DNA of 64,000 nt from Knoxdaviesia capensis (GCA_001510575.1 LNGK01000005.1:3162574-3226573); one strand, 5' to 3'. Counted from the stretch's first letter, positions 50,477-62,723 are shown. Notes: generated by a model not told the origin, from the sequence alone. Numbers and translations: made by a program.

Positions 50477-53400
50477 AAGACCGCTTGGCGATCGTCCACT
50501 ACAGACGAACAACGGACTCACGGCCTGCATCGGCTGGAGTGCCCTCGTCATGCCATGTCTCGAACCGACCCTCTGGGCGGCGTTTGTAGCTGTTTCTGCC
50601 GCCGGAATCTTCAGGGCCAGATATCCAACGCCCTGCTTCCCCCATGTGGCGGTGGTTCTCAGGGGCTCAAGAGAGCAGGATGTATTATGCGAAGAATGGA
50701 GCCTCAAATCGGGCGGTAAACCCAACAGAAGAAACGAGACACAAACTCTCATAGAAAAGGAAGCATGCCCGCTCAAATCGGCCGTTTCGTCGAGGGATCT
50801 GTTTTCACTGTCCTCTCCGCTCTTCACAGGGGTCCATGGGTGATGTCTTTCTTCAAGAGAGGGGCGAGCCCTTTTTTTGCCCTTTTTTGTTCCCTCCTCG
50901 ATGTCCATAGCCAGCGAAAAGGTGGCACAAACCATTGATTCTGGGGTGTAGCGAGAAATTTCCCTCGAGGGTTGAGTAAACGGTGAGGCCGCCAACACGC
51001 ACAAATAAAGAAATGCTGTGAGTTGGCGTTGTGAGGTTAGAGCTTGGCTGGCGCTGGTCCCTTTTTCCTCTCCTCAAAATCTGCGGACTGCGCTCGTTTG
51101 TGTTGATGGCCTGCCTTACGAAGTTGCCTCTCGCAGGACAAAAAAAAGCAATCAATTTCGCCAACGTTTTTCAGCTACTTGTGTATGTGCTCATGCACTC
51201 AACGAAACACAAAAGAATGTGCGAAACCGGAAACGCTGTGCCGTGCGGACACTCCCCGTGGCCCAAACATATGAGGCGGGACGTTCGTATAAAGAGAGAA
51301 AAGAAATTTTCCTGGGGCAAAGGAAGCAAACATACCGTCAGGGAGTGGAAAGAGAATGAATGGCTTGCGGAACTTCAAGTAACAGGGCCAAACAAGAAAA
51401 GAAAAGAAAATGTGCGTGCCGGGTAGCACGCCAGGAAATACTAGAGGAGATACTGGGCTAGATAAAACTACAGCTGAAATGCAGGGCTTGAATCAGAAGA
51501 GGCGAGAGAGCAAATATCGTGCGTGCACGCCGTCCTAGGTGAGAAGAGAGGGGAAAAGAAATATGAGAAATGGGATAGGAAGAGGCGGGGCTTGAAAGAT
51601 AAACGGCCAGCATACCGTGAATATTGTCTCGGCCTGCCAGGATTCTCTCCCCTGCACTCGAGCAGTAACCGGTGGACAAAGACTTCCCTCGTGTCTCCGT
51701 CTGTCTCCCTTTTGGACCAGGATGTGACGAGGGCGTCACGCAGCATGTGAGAGGGAATAAAGGATGGACGGATTGAGGAGAGCTTCTGATAAGGGGACAG
51801 CAAAAATTAATGGGGATAAATAATATACAGAAATAGACACTGGACGACTGAAGAGCCCGAATTATGCGAGGAATGGAAGCAGTGCGAGAGTTGGAAGACG
51901 GAATCGGCGTGGAAGACGGACCGGGGACGGGCGAGAAACTGAATGGAGAGACAGGCGGAGGTATCACTGGAAATTGTCGATCCGGCAAATCCGGATAGTC
52001 TTTTGGGGGCTCATTACCGAGAGTCAGTCACAGTCCCTCAGGAGCCACATCGTGGACTCCAACACAAGTCACCGCATTTCAGCTTGACATGCACACATGA
52101 TCAAAAGCTGCCCAGGTCCCAAGACCACAGCCCGGGAGATATAAGTCGGAATAGAGAGCTAAAAGGAAATGAGGCTATCAATCGGTCGTGTAAGGTTTCC
52201 AGACAGGATGGAGCTCCGTGGCGATTCATCGTCTTGTATGGCGGTGAGAGTCAGGTTAGAAGTACACAGTACATACACTTGTAAGAGTGATATGATATAT
52301 ATTGAACGGGGGCCACTTGGTGTTCTGGAGAGGGGAAGGACGCACAGGGCAAGGAAACAGCCTCCATGCCAGCAATATTGACTGGGGTCTGTGAGTAAAA
52401 TAGTTCGCAATGTTGAGAACTACCTACAATGAGATTTTGGTCATGTCCGGCGCAGGCCCTGGCTGTACACAATTCATGGCGGGAAGTAAACGCCGCATAC
52501 AGGATTTTGCTTTCTTAATAAAAAAAATACCATGGAGGGAATAGGTTGATGTGCTGGGCCGCACTCAACGTTCAACGAATATGGACTAGACTGCGAGGGA
52601 TGGTGCAAGGTGGTCCATTCCACAGTCCACCACAACGAGGGGCTCTGACTGATGGTCAGACAGAAGAGGAAGAGTGAGAATGTGCACAGCCAGTCAGCCA
52701 GTTTATTCCTGGCATGTTTCGGCTAGCAGATATATGAGCACATACAAACGGACATGCATAGATACACAAGTGCGGTTGTTGTTAGGTGGTGCATTTACCA
52801 CAGGGAGATGGGAGCATTTCAGCTTTTCTCGCACTTTGTCATAAGAAAGGACTGGAACGGGGAGAGAGGAGGGGACAACACAAAAAAAACCGCCTGGCCA
52901 TATCGCATATCTATTGCTCTCTATCTAATAGAGACCCGCGAAATGGAAACCTGGAAACCAGCAAGGATGATGACGAGAGGGGAAGATCAAGCAGCAAAAA
53001 GATAGGAAGCCGACTCACCGCATACAAGAGACTTTCCCTATGCAATGCAGGCTTGACCACCTTGGCCAGGATCGTGGTTTTGGGTGGCACTGAACCGGTC
53101 TTAAAAGTAATGGGCCACCTTGGGCTGTTCTCATGATCTCCCAACGTCCGCTTGGCTTTGGGTCTCTTTCCCCTCCCTCAAGAGTTTCAACACCATCCAA
53201 GGCCAACCAACCACTTGGCGGATTGTTGAGGAGGTTGAAGGAAGATCGAAATCGGTGAGCAATCTGGCCAGGATAGCCACGCCGGGATATCAAGAGTGGA
53301 CATGCTAGGCCTAACTTTTTTTCTTCTTGATTTTTCGTCCTCGTTTGATCAGAGAGCGTGAACATAGAGGACGGAAACGAGCGAAGAGGGAAACAAGCAC

Positions 53401-56400
53401 CTATGACGAAGGCTCTGTGGGTGGTGAGCGGGGAGTCCGCACTAAATATAAATAATCCATGTCGGCCAGGGGTTAGCACCAGGGTCGAGCAAGCGAAAAA
53501 TGCTAAAGTGGACTTGAGTGTTGATTCCACTGATATATGCCTATCTAAATGACACAGGAATGCAGGCGGCTTATCAGATGTCTGTCCTTATACAGTCGTA
53601 ACGGAACCAACACTTACGCAAGAAAAACAACCACGTTTTGCCAAATAACTGGTCCTTGGGAATGGGCATGTCAGAAAGTGGCGATCCGACCAGGTTCATC
53701 CGCTTGAATGTGAACAGACCTGGGCCATAGCGAGATTATTAATGTTTTTCGTCCTGGTCGGCCAGCCACGACGAGCTCTGTGAAGCTGCAACACTCCGGT
53801 GGACGTTGGTTGTGCAGCAAAATGTGCAGGTGGGCGGACGGGCCAACTTGAGAAGGGCGTTTGTCTCCTTTCGAAAGTCAGCGAGACAGGACCAGTACAT
53901 AACTAGTTCCGTGTCTTGTTCAGCTCTTGGAGATTGGCCAACCCGTGTCCGCGAATATTAGTGTGTTAAATATCCCTCCGTGTGAAATGTCGTGGATCGT
54001 TGGTTCGGCGGAGAGAGAACAGGCAAAACGGGCAGAAGCTGGAACATATCCGAGATAGCCGCCATAATGCCAGCTAAGAAAAAAAGGACAGAGTATATAC
54101 TAGGACATAGCCTAAGCGGGCGAGCGTTGTTTGTGAGTCTGGCTATAATGAAGCCGAAAATCCAACTTTCACGAGATGACAGTTGAAGGTTTGGAATCTT
54201 TAACGAAGGAAGAATAGGAGCGAGAAGATTAGGTTTTTACAATGCAAAAGTCAATCAGTCATGAGGTTCCAGATGAAACGCAATAAGGAGGCTCAGATCC
54301 ATCGAGGGAAGGCACTCTTGGCCACCAAGAAGCAGGAAGCTGCGATCAGTACCTTCCCTCGACAATTTGTACGATATCATCCGATTCTAGCCTTCACCGC
54401 ACTCTCTATCTAATCTTATCAAAGGCTGATTTGGCAGATATTCCTATCATCGGACCTGTCCTTATCGGGATGCTTTATGACCTATGCCTGAAGGATTCAA
54501 GAGAGCTGCGATCTTCTCCTCCTTAACGGCCGGACTTTTGTTCGTCTGGTGTTCAGTATAAACCGTCGATGTTGCCTATATAAAGAACATAGAGCAAAGA
54601 TGAAGATCTGTCTCTTACCACACACCGTTGAGTTCACACTATGGGAAACGACAGATTCAAGTTGCTGGCTTCAACCTCAGTCTCTTTCGAATTCAGGCCA
54701 GCCTCATATCCCAGTTTGGTGACCTTATCCTTGTCGGCCTGACCCATGCTTGGTTCCCCTCCATCGTCATTATCGCCTCTTATCACCCCTCACTTTTGCG
54801 CTCTTCTCGTCCACTCACTGGCCTTTCGGTTCTGGCGATAAAATCTCTCTGGACAGGTAAATGGAACCTCTTCCCAACTCCAACCGTTCGCTCACGCGGG
54901 CCACATAACAATCTCAGACCGCCAACTACAGATTGTAGTCCAAGAATCCTCTCTCTCCTGTTATAATCCCGGCCACGAAGACTTTTGTTGTCACCGGGAC
55001 ACCAAGGTGGATTTCACTGGTCCTTCGGGCTCTAATGCCCTAACCACCTTGTTGGCGATCTGTCTCGTCCAAGCCCGCAAATCGTGGCCTCCCGACCCGC
55101 CCGAAGCACGAGTAGTCGCGGTCCGTCGTTGTCCAATATGCCTCCCCGATATTCGTGGTCTCCTCTCCGATATCTATCAACTCCTCCTCCTTTGGTGCAA
55201 TCCAAGGTCATCTGGACTTGCTTGGCAGGCATGTGAACCTCTCCGGCGGCCATAGCTAGGTGGGCTCCGCCCGGTCTCCTCTCAATAAGCCAAGTTGCGT
55301 ATATTACTGCAGTATTGGGGCCGTACCACACATATACACCATGCAAGAAGTCGTTGTGCCACCTTCCTACTAATCCATCCACAATGAATGTACGTACCTA
55401 GAAAAGATAATGCAAATAAGCCAGAACTGGAGCGAAGCTATCCACCATCTGGAATCCACTTCATCTTGGCCGCCTTGCATATTACCTTGAGTTGTTGGAA
55501 GAGCCGAAAATGTCCTGAAGGCGAGAAAGACTTTGGAGAAGGCGAGAAAGAACCGGGTTCGGTCGTTTTGCACCTTTTCTATGCAGGAAATGAAAACCAC
55601 CCCCCCCCCCGGCGGACAACGGAGCTTGGAACCCTTGCTTGTTCCGGAACCTAACTTCCACCAGTATGCGTGTTCCGGCTTTGGCTTCCAAACCGGCGCG
55701 GGATCATCCGGATTTCCGTGTAAGAGTGTTACGTTCCTGTGTCCACTACTTTTTTCGATATTTTCCTGGCCTCAGTTTCAAATCAAAAAAGCAGCCCCGA
55801 CAGGCGACGACACACTAACCTTTGAATACACAAAAGAATGACTGCCTGCATCCTGCCTGTCTGACCATTCCGAGCCAACCCTTCCTTGTCACATCTCGCT
55901 AGCCATTAGCTCGCCAGCATCGATCCAGGTGTGTCTCTGGTTGATTCGCAATAGCTGGTGCCACGTATATAAGCATGTATATAACAGCCTCGATCGCGCA
56001 AAGGCTGGGAATGATACTGGAAACAGGAGCCCCCCTTTTATTTTGTTCTTTTTCGTCTTTTCGTGCCAGAACTACTTCCGTATTCTATCCCGAGGTTGGC
56101 GTGTACGTCGCCAGTGTCACCCAAATCGTTAATATGAGGCTGGTCATGCAGCGGTTTCCAGCCAAACATCGTGGCCTGCGTTGATTGATACGACGTCGAG
56201 CAAAATCAAGGCAAATAACCCTCCCCGTCCGACTCCATATTATCGTAGGATGCTGGTTCGATGTTCACCCGCATACGAGCTGAACCTGAGAAGCCCATTT
56301 GAGGTGTCCGCCCGTCGTCATATGTTGCAGATAAGGCTCCTCCCCCTCCCCCATTTGTGCATCGGGGGAAAACGTATCGTTATTTAAGTCTCATGGTTTT

Positions 56401-56991
56401 GGCCGTGCCACACTCTGGCATTCTCTATGCCTTGCGTGTGGTCTCGAGCCACGAAAAGGAGACTCAGCCAAGGTCATCATCCACATAGATGAGTGCATAT
56501 CAATAGTGGTGTACACCCTCGTGAGTGAGGGTCAGCATTTTTTTCCGTTTTTCCTCGTCTTCCTGTGTCCTCCTCCACTCATATGTCCGTCCTCTTGACT
56601 CCAATTATTTTGCTGCCTATTTTCATTATAGTAGTCCTGTGCCTGTCCTTCCGTTTGTGGTTCAACTCGTACAGATACTGACTGCCCTTGACTTTTAATT
56701 GCTGTTTCCATTCCTAATATTTAGCTTCCATGTTTGTCCGTTCCTGGACGTCCCGATCGCAGAGCCACTAAACCCTGATAGCTAGATCTTTTCCAGCTAA
56801 CACCGGCAGCTTCGTATTCCAACCTAAGAAGCAACATATGTACAAAATAGCACAGTGACGATCACAGAGAGGCAAGGGAAGACCGGAGAAGCCTGGGCTG
56901 TCATGAGATCAGCCGACGTTGTGACAAACGGATTTTTATTCCCCTGCACTGGCTCCGTGTCTCCGGCCGTTTAAGAGGAAATACAACATCC

Positions 56992-56996
56992 ATTGT
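56992..56996 (+). repeat. Target site duplication, left copy
   Basis: ATTGT immediately before the 5' LTR. The base run after the 3' LTR is ATTAT, so the pair is a 5-bp target duplication, the usual size for copia elements, differing by one G-to-A change in a TpG context. Confidence 0.65.
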
Positions 56997-57140
56997 TGTA
57001 GCCGACCTCATCACGTGAGGTCGGCACGTGGCAATGATGACTAGCTATATCCACATCTCGCCCTCCGGATACGGTATAGCCTAAACTTCATCCTTATATA
57101 TTATTATGTTATATATACATTACTAATATACCTATTAATA
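56997..57140 (+). repeat. 5' LTR of the copia element, 144 bp
   Basis: Begins TGTAGCCGACC and ends CCTATTAATA. It aligns without gaps to 62575-62718. The start TG is intact, while the expected terminal CA reads TA in both copies. The first half keeps its CpA and TpG sites (CTCATCACGTGAGG), so it escaped most RIP. Three RIP products lie in its last 45 bases instead. Confidence 0.93.
57001..57025. repeat. Perfect hairpin near the LTR start
   Basis: GCCGACCTCA and TGAGGTCGGC form a perfect 10-bp stem with a 5-base TCACG loop, beginning 4 bases inside the 5' LTR. In the 3' LTR both arms carry a RIP transition at the same base pair, so the stem still pairs. It may be a structural or regulatory element of the LTR promoter. 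Confidence 0.7.
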
Positions 57141-57255
57141 GGTTATAAGCCTAGTTAGTTTAGGACTAACGCGCGGGAAAAGAAAAAGCGTAGACCGCTA
57201 CTAGAGAGACTAATAACGCGCATACCGTATAAATATAAAAATAAAGAAGAAAATA

Positions 57256-57323
57256 CGTAGACCGCATAAGCATAAGGTATAAATATATACGTAGACCGCA
57301 TAAGCATAAGGTATAAATATATA
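57256..57323 (+). repeat. Two tandem 34-bp repeats in the element's leader
   Basis: Two adjacent identical copies of a 34-base unit beginning CGTAGACCGCATAAGC. A fragment of the unit (GCGTAGACCGC) also lies near 57188. The repeats lie between the 5' LTR and gag. They still contain CpA, unlike the coding part further right. Confidence 0.85.
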
Positions 57324-58399
57324 CTAAAATAAGCCGATTAGAGGACGGCCGCGGACTATATAGATAATAATATAATAATATATATTTTTTTTTTTAAAAA
57401 TAAGCCGAAAACTTTTAGTTTTTAAATAATATTAGAAATTATAAGAATACTAGATAAAGATAATAATTTAAAATAATAAATTAACTTATATATAAATTAA
57501 GTTTCCTATAAAAGGAAAAAGTTATAAGAATAGGACCTAAAATTATTAAGATTTTATAAGAAAGCCCTAATTACCTATTATAAAATATTACTAAAATTTT
57601 AAATATAAAAGGAATAGAGAAGTCTAGATAGGTAAGAGTAAAAATTTTACTATAAAATAAATTTTATAGAAAGAATAATATATTAAGAAACTCTCTCTTC
57701 TATAAACTCTTCCCGAACTCTAAGCTATAATAGCTAGATATTAACCCGAGCTAAGACTAAGATACCCGGGGCTACGGAGCCTATAGTTACCGCTTTAAAG
57801 GCTATATTAAAGAAATAGAAAGGAAAGGTCGCCGTAATCGAACCTATAATTACCGCCGCTATAATTATTACTTAATTAAGATAGGATATATTAATTAAGA
57901 TAGCTAGAACGGTTAAGTAAATAGCGGACGAGGTTAACGATAACGAGTCCGTCGGCTTAAAGAGACCCTATCTAATCGATAATAATAATATATACGCGTT
58001 AGATAGACCTATAAGATAAGACTAAGATATAAATAAGGAAGACGATTATATCTAATACTAAGAAGGAGTCCGTATATAGTAGATATTTATACCGCTATAC
58101 TAGGCGCTAAGAGCGATAGGACCCCTACTAGGGATACCGAGACTTATCGGAAGATAGCGAGCGTCGGCTGATTAATTAGAATAAGCCTAATAACGAAGAT
58201 AAACTTAAGGCTAATTAGAAGGCTACGTTCTTAGCTAAGTAGGGTAAACTGGAGATATTATCTAAAGAAGAATAACTCTCCCGCCTAATAGAATATCCTT
58301 AGGATTTATTAAGTAAGAATTAAGTATTATACTCTAAAAGTAGCTAGATCGCTTAGTATATAGTAGTTAAAGCTATATTTACTTATAGCGGTTATAACT

Positions 58400-61300
58400 T
58401 AGAGAAGATTAAGGATTTACTTAACTACGTATAGCTAGTCCTTAGTAGAAAGTTACGTATAACGCTAAAAGATAATATATTAGTAATTACGAATACGTAT
58501 AAGGAAGCTTAGTAAATTTACGAGGTACTACGTAATATATATTAAGGTAATACTATAATAGCCCGACTCGATAAAATAAGAGAATTTATTTATCTCTATT
58601 TTAATAACCGCGATACTTATACTAAGTTTCTTAGTAAGTTCCGTATAGTATATAGCGAAGCTAGATTAAGAACTAATACTAACGCGCTCGTAATCTTCTA
58701 AAAACTTATAACTATAGTTACTACTAAAGTATATTCTTTAAGTATATACTTCTAAAGTAAACTTCGCGAGAAGAAGGAATACCTAGGTATATAGTAATAG
58801 ATATTAGAAGAACTTATAAAGGAGTTCCGTAACGAATTAACGAGAGAACGCTACCGTGATAATTATAACGGAAATAATACTAATAACTACCCCTATAAGA
58901 AGCCGAAAGTAGATAATAAAAATAAGCTATAAAGAAGAGACTAGCGGGGGGAGTAGAGAAGCGAAAAGGATAGCTCTAATAAACCGAAAGAGATAAGAAA
59001 GTACCTTAATTATAGTCTTATCGGGTATCTAATCCGTAACTATAGACGGCCTAAGAAAGCTATAAGAAATATAAATATTATTATAAGCGAAGATAATAAT
59101 ACTAAAGAAGATATTATATTAGCTAACGTAGCTAAGTAGGGGGAAGATCCTATTAAGGATTAGAATAACGAGATAGACCCGCTAGCTTAATTACTAAACG
59201 TTACTTACTTAAGTAATAGTTTAGGTAAGTAGCTTACTAATACGGGCGCCGATATAAACGTAGTTAATAATAAGAAGTAGTTACTTAAAGATACGATTAG
59301 ATCGAATTAGAGATATATTAGAATAATAAATAAAGTAATAATACCGCTTCTTATAGGAATAGCCCGTTTACGGATAAAGATTAGTTAGGACGAGGAAATA
59401 GTTATCGATATTAAAGATACTATTTTAATACTAGAGAGCCTTATTTATATCTTTAACTTAAAGCTTTTCTACTACTAAAGTAAGTAGCTAGCTAGTAAGG
59501 ACTTAATAGATACTTTAGGAAGAACTATTACTACTATTAATATAAATAATAATAACTTTTTTCTAATCGACCTAGCTTAGAACTAAGCCTAATTAGAGAG
59601 TAAAGCCTATTTACTTAATATTACGAACGCTCTATAGCATTACCGACTAGGGTATATTTTATTAGAAAAGCTAATAAAAAGCCTATAAGTAAGTAATACG
59701 AAGGTATCCGGCTAGCTACTAAAGTAGACCGATAATATCGTATACTAGGTATACGCCCTAGCGAAATCTACGAATATCTAACCGAAACTAAGCTAATTTC
59801 GGGATAAAGAACTAGGATAAGGAATCTATATCGATATAGTAAAAGCTAAACCGCTTAGTATAAGAGGAATTAAAGCGCTAGCGGTTTTAATAGACGACGC
59901 TATAAGATATAGATAAGTTATCTAAATTAAGGAAATAGTTAAGGTAATATATCTAATTTAGTAAGGTCTACTAAAGTAGAAGAATTAATAAGGCCGATAG
60001 CCGTATTAGCTACGCTTAGATAATAGAATAGATATTAGTATAAAGGAACTTACGGACCGCGTAGCTAACGAAGGTATTAAGGTTAAGACCTTACCTCTAG
60101 GATAAAGCTAATCTAATAGAATAGTAGAGAGGTTAAATAGAGTAATTTTTTTATTAGCTAGAGTAATAGCTATCTACGCTAGTTTACTAGCGACGCTTTA
60201 GCCGTAACTATATAAAATAGCCGCGTATATTATAAATAAACTATTAAATACTACTAATCTAAGCGAGAAATCTCTAATCGAATTATAGCGCGAAGGGTTT
60301 AAATAAGGCTAAGATAATAAACCGAGTCTAAACTATTTCTAGATTATCGGAAGTAAAGCTTTCTACTATATAGGAGGACTAGCTACTTTAGCTAAACTTT
60401 AACCTAAGTTAAAATATAGCTAACTTATTAGATATAAAGGAGAGTATATTTATAAAATATAAGACCCCGCTAAGAATAAGGTAATTAATATATCGTATAT
60501 TACCTTCTATAAGAATATAGCCGACTTAAACTATATTACTATCTAGTCGAAAGCGATTAGGTACTAGATAGACGTATATTTCCTATCTACTAAGGCTAAC
60601 CTATACCTACTATACCTAGCCCCCTTAGATAAGGTACTATCTATACTAGAAGATAAGCTAAACGAATAGGAGACCGAGGTTAGCTTATCGCTAGATAAGG
60701 CTATAGCTACGAGTATACTAGCTTTATACGAAGAACTAAAAACTACTAAGTAGGCACTCTAGTCGATAGAAAGACGAGAATAGTAGAAGGCTATAGGCGA
60801 AGAGATTAAAAGCCTACTAGATAGAGGTATTATCTAATTTAAGTCCGTTAAGTTATTTAAGGAGACTAGACGGCTACTAATAATAAAATAAGTACTTTAA
60901 CGTAAGTACGACGCTAATGGAAATATCTAGAAGTATAAAAGGCGAATCGTCGCTAGAGGTTTTAAGTAAAAGCTTAGAATCGATTACGAGTATACCTTCG
61001 CTAGTACTACTATACTAGGCGCCTAGAGAGTTATATTAACCCTAGTATCTATACGAGGATATCGCTTAAGATAAGCTAATATTATCGTAGTATACCTCTA
61101 TAGCCTACTCGTTAAATTAATATATATTAAATAATTTACTAGTATTAAAGAATTCTTCCGTAAGAACCCTAACCTAACCGAAATATATAACTATAAAGAA
61201 GACGCTATTATTCTAGTTAAGAAATTACTATATAATCTTAAGTAAAGCGCTTATAACTAGTAGATAGAGCTCCGTAAAAGACTTTAGAATATCGGATTTA

Positions 61301-62280
61301 AACTACTATAAGTTAACTAAGCGATCTTCCGTTATAGAGATAGAAATATTACTATTCTAACTTACGTAGATAACTTATAAATTATAGTGAAAAACGATAA
61401 AGAACTAGATAGTTTTATAAAAGACCTAAAGGGTATCCTCGAAGCTAAGGATCTAGGTAGTCTAGGATAATTCCTAGGTATAGCTATTAGAATTTCCTTA
61501 GATAATATATAGATTTTATAGTCGGTTTACGTAAAAGACTTACTCGAGCGGACGTAATTAGAGGATATATACGGTATTAGTATACCTAGAGAGGTAAAAT
61601 CGAGAATAAGATAAGTAACGACCTCCGAGGCGAATATAATAGTCCTAGCCCTAGTAAAAGTACGTAAGTACTAATAGATTATAAGTAGAGTAAATTAGCT
61701 AGCGATATAGACGTAACTAAATATCGCTTTCGCTACTAGTATATTAGTAAGAAGAATATAGGTACTAATAATAAACGATATAGTTAAAGTAAAACGAGTA
61801 CTACGCTATATTAAATAAAAACGAAATATCGGTATTAAATACGTTATAAATAGATACTAAGAATAACTTCTATAACTAGCCGTATATAGAGACGTAGACT
61901 TAGCCGGCGATAACGATATAGGCCGCTCGATTATTAGTTTTATAATTTTCCTAAACGAACGACTAATCGTTTAGTTATTTAGAAGGTAAGCTATAGTCTT
62001 AAAATCTATATAAGAAGTAGAATATATCGCTACTTTAGAAACTACGTCTAAGGCTAAGTAGATCCGTATAATATTACGGGAAATAGGAGAAAATATCGGC
62101 CCGACCGATATCTACTACGATAACGTAATAGCTAAGAAAGCTATATATAACGAGAGTAATAGGGTACGTTACCTAAGAATAATATACTACTTTATTCGGT
62201 TAGAAGTTACTAAAGGTAACGTAAGAATATTAAAAATCAAAGGGAAGAATTAACGCGCGGATATCCTTACTAAAGCTCTA
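58400..62280 (+). pseudogene. RIP-degraded copia Gag-Pol polyprotein
   Basis: One reading frame (codons starting at positions such as 59239) links all recognisable motifs without a shift: zinc knuckle at 59002, protease triad region at 59239, the pre-integrase LGY motif near 59650, integrase DIVKAKP at 59833 and LIDDA at 59887, an ERLNR motif near 60127, the reverse transcriptase box YVDNL at 61363 and RNase H ending ADILTKAL at 62257. It is broken by dozens of TAG and TAA codons from CAG/TGG-type precursors. Key residues have changed: the knuckle Cys/His positions read Tyr, the protease Asp reads Asn, and the reverse transcriptase second Asp reads Asn. The gag start cannot be placed, because the region left of about 58.4 kb is too degraded to read. 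Confidence 0.85.
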
Positions 62281-62574
62281 GTAAGACCCGAGTTTACTAA
62301 GATAAGAGTAATACTTAACCTAACCGACGTATTATTAGTTATAGGGAAGGAAGTAAAGATAACTAAAGACGCGAATAATAGAAGTAGACGCGAATAATAG
62401 AAGCGGAGATAACTAAAGATACGAAAGAGGAAGAGGATATAGAGGAGTATATAGTATATAAAGGAGGAAGCTCGGAATCTATTAAAGAGCATAAAGACCC
62501 TAAGGAATAGAGGATATAGAGGAGCATATAGCATATATAGCATATAAGATATAGAAGCGCTATTCACGGGGAAG
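62281..62574 (+). other. Non-coding tail between RNase H and the 3' LTR
   Basis: About 290 bases after the polyprotein. They hold short direct repeats: GACGCGAATAATAGAAG twice with period 19 (62368 and 62387) and GAGGATATAGAGGAG twice with period 79 (62432 and 62511). The 105-codon minus-strand frame here only reflects the lack of TpA-type stops on that strand. Confidence 0.6.
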
Positions 62575-62718
62575 TATAGCCGACCTTATTACGTAAGGTC
62601 GGCACGTAGTAATAATAACTAGCTATATCCACATCTCGCCCTCCGGATACGGTATAGCCTAAACTTCATCCTTACATATTATTATATTATATATGCATCA
62701 CTAATATACCTATTAATA
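62575..62718 (+). repeat. 3' LTR of the copia element, 144 bp
   Basis: Gap-free match to the 5' LTR with 12 differences, all transitions at CpA or TpG sites. Nine show the RIP product here, concentrated in the first 45 bases (the start TG reads TA), and three in the 5' copy. The middle section, including CCACATCTCGCCCTCCGG, is identical in both. Confidence 0.93.
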
Positions 62719-62723
62719 ATTAT
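62719..62723 (+). repeat. Target site duplication, right copy
   Basis: ATTAT directly after the 3' LTR, one G-to-A transition away from the left copy ATTGT. Ordinary composition resumes within a few bases. Confidence 0.65.

Larger units (their letters stand above)
49625..56996. other. Intergenic region between apc2 and the retrotransposon
   Basis: About 7.4 kb without a supported gene. The longest frame (264 codons, minus strand, 50210-51004) is inflated by poly-Leu from an AAC repeat. Sequence is ordinary in composition up to 56996, where the AT-rich element begins abruptly. Some pyrimidine-rich stretches near 54.6-55.3 kb and 56.5-56.7 kb look like leaders or old UTRs but lead to no recognisable coding sequence. 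Confidence 0.5.
56997..62718 (+). mobile_element. RIP-inactivated Ty1/copia LTR retrotransposon, full length
   Basis: 5722 bases bounded by 144-bp LTRs and a 5-bp target duplication. The order of recognisable remnants is gag zinc knuckle (59002-59043), protease (59239-59250), GAG-pre-integrase (59626-59690), integrase (59821-60150), reverse transcriptase (about 60830-61450) and RNase H (about 61980-62280). Integrase before reverse transcriptase defines the copia type. The interior is almost free of CpA and TpG and full of TpA, while CpG remains common, the signature of RIP. In-frame TAG and TAA codons occur throughout, so no protein can be made. The AT-rich state stops exactly at the LTR borders. 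The element is a single insertion here; RIP implies other copies existed in the genome. Confidence 0.93.

Noticed and set aside
50210..51004. 264-codon minus-strand frame with a poly-Leu stretch
   Set aside because: The Leu run is the AAC microsatellite. The rest has no domain and overlaps equally poor plus-strand frames.
57130..57160. Primer binding site after the 5' LTR
   Set aside because: One is expected here, but RIP has changed the sequence too much to name the tRNA.
62250..62567. 105-codon minus-strand frame inside the retroelement tail
   Set aside because: RIP enriches TAG on the plus strand, which reads as CTA (Leu) on the minus strand. The frame is Leu/Tyr/Ile-rich noise over the RNase H remnant and tail.
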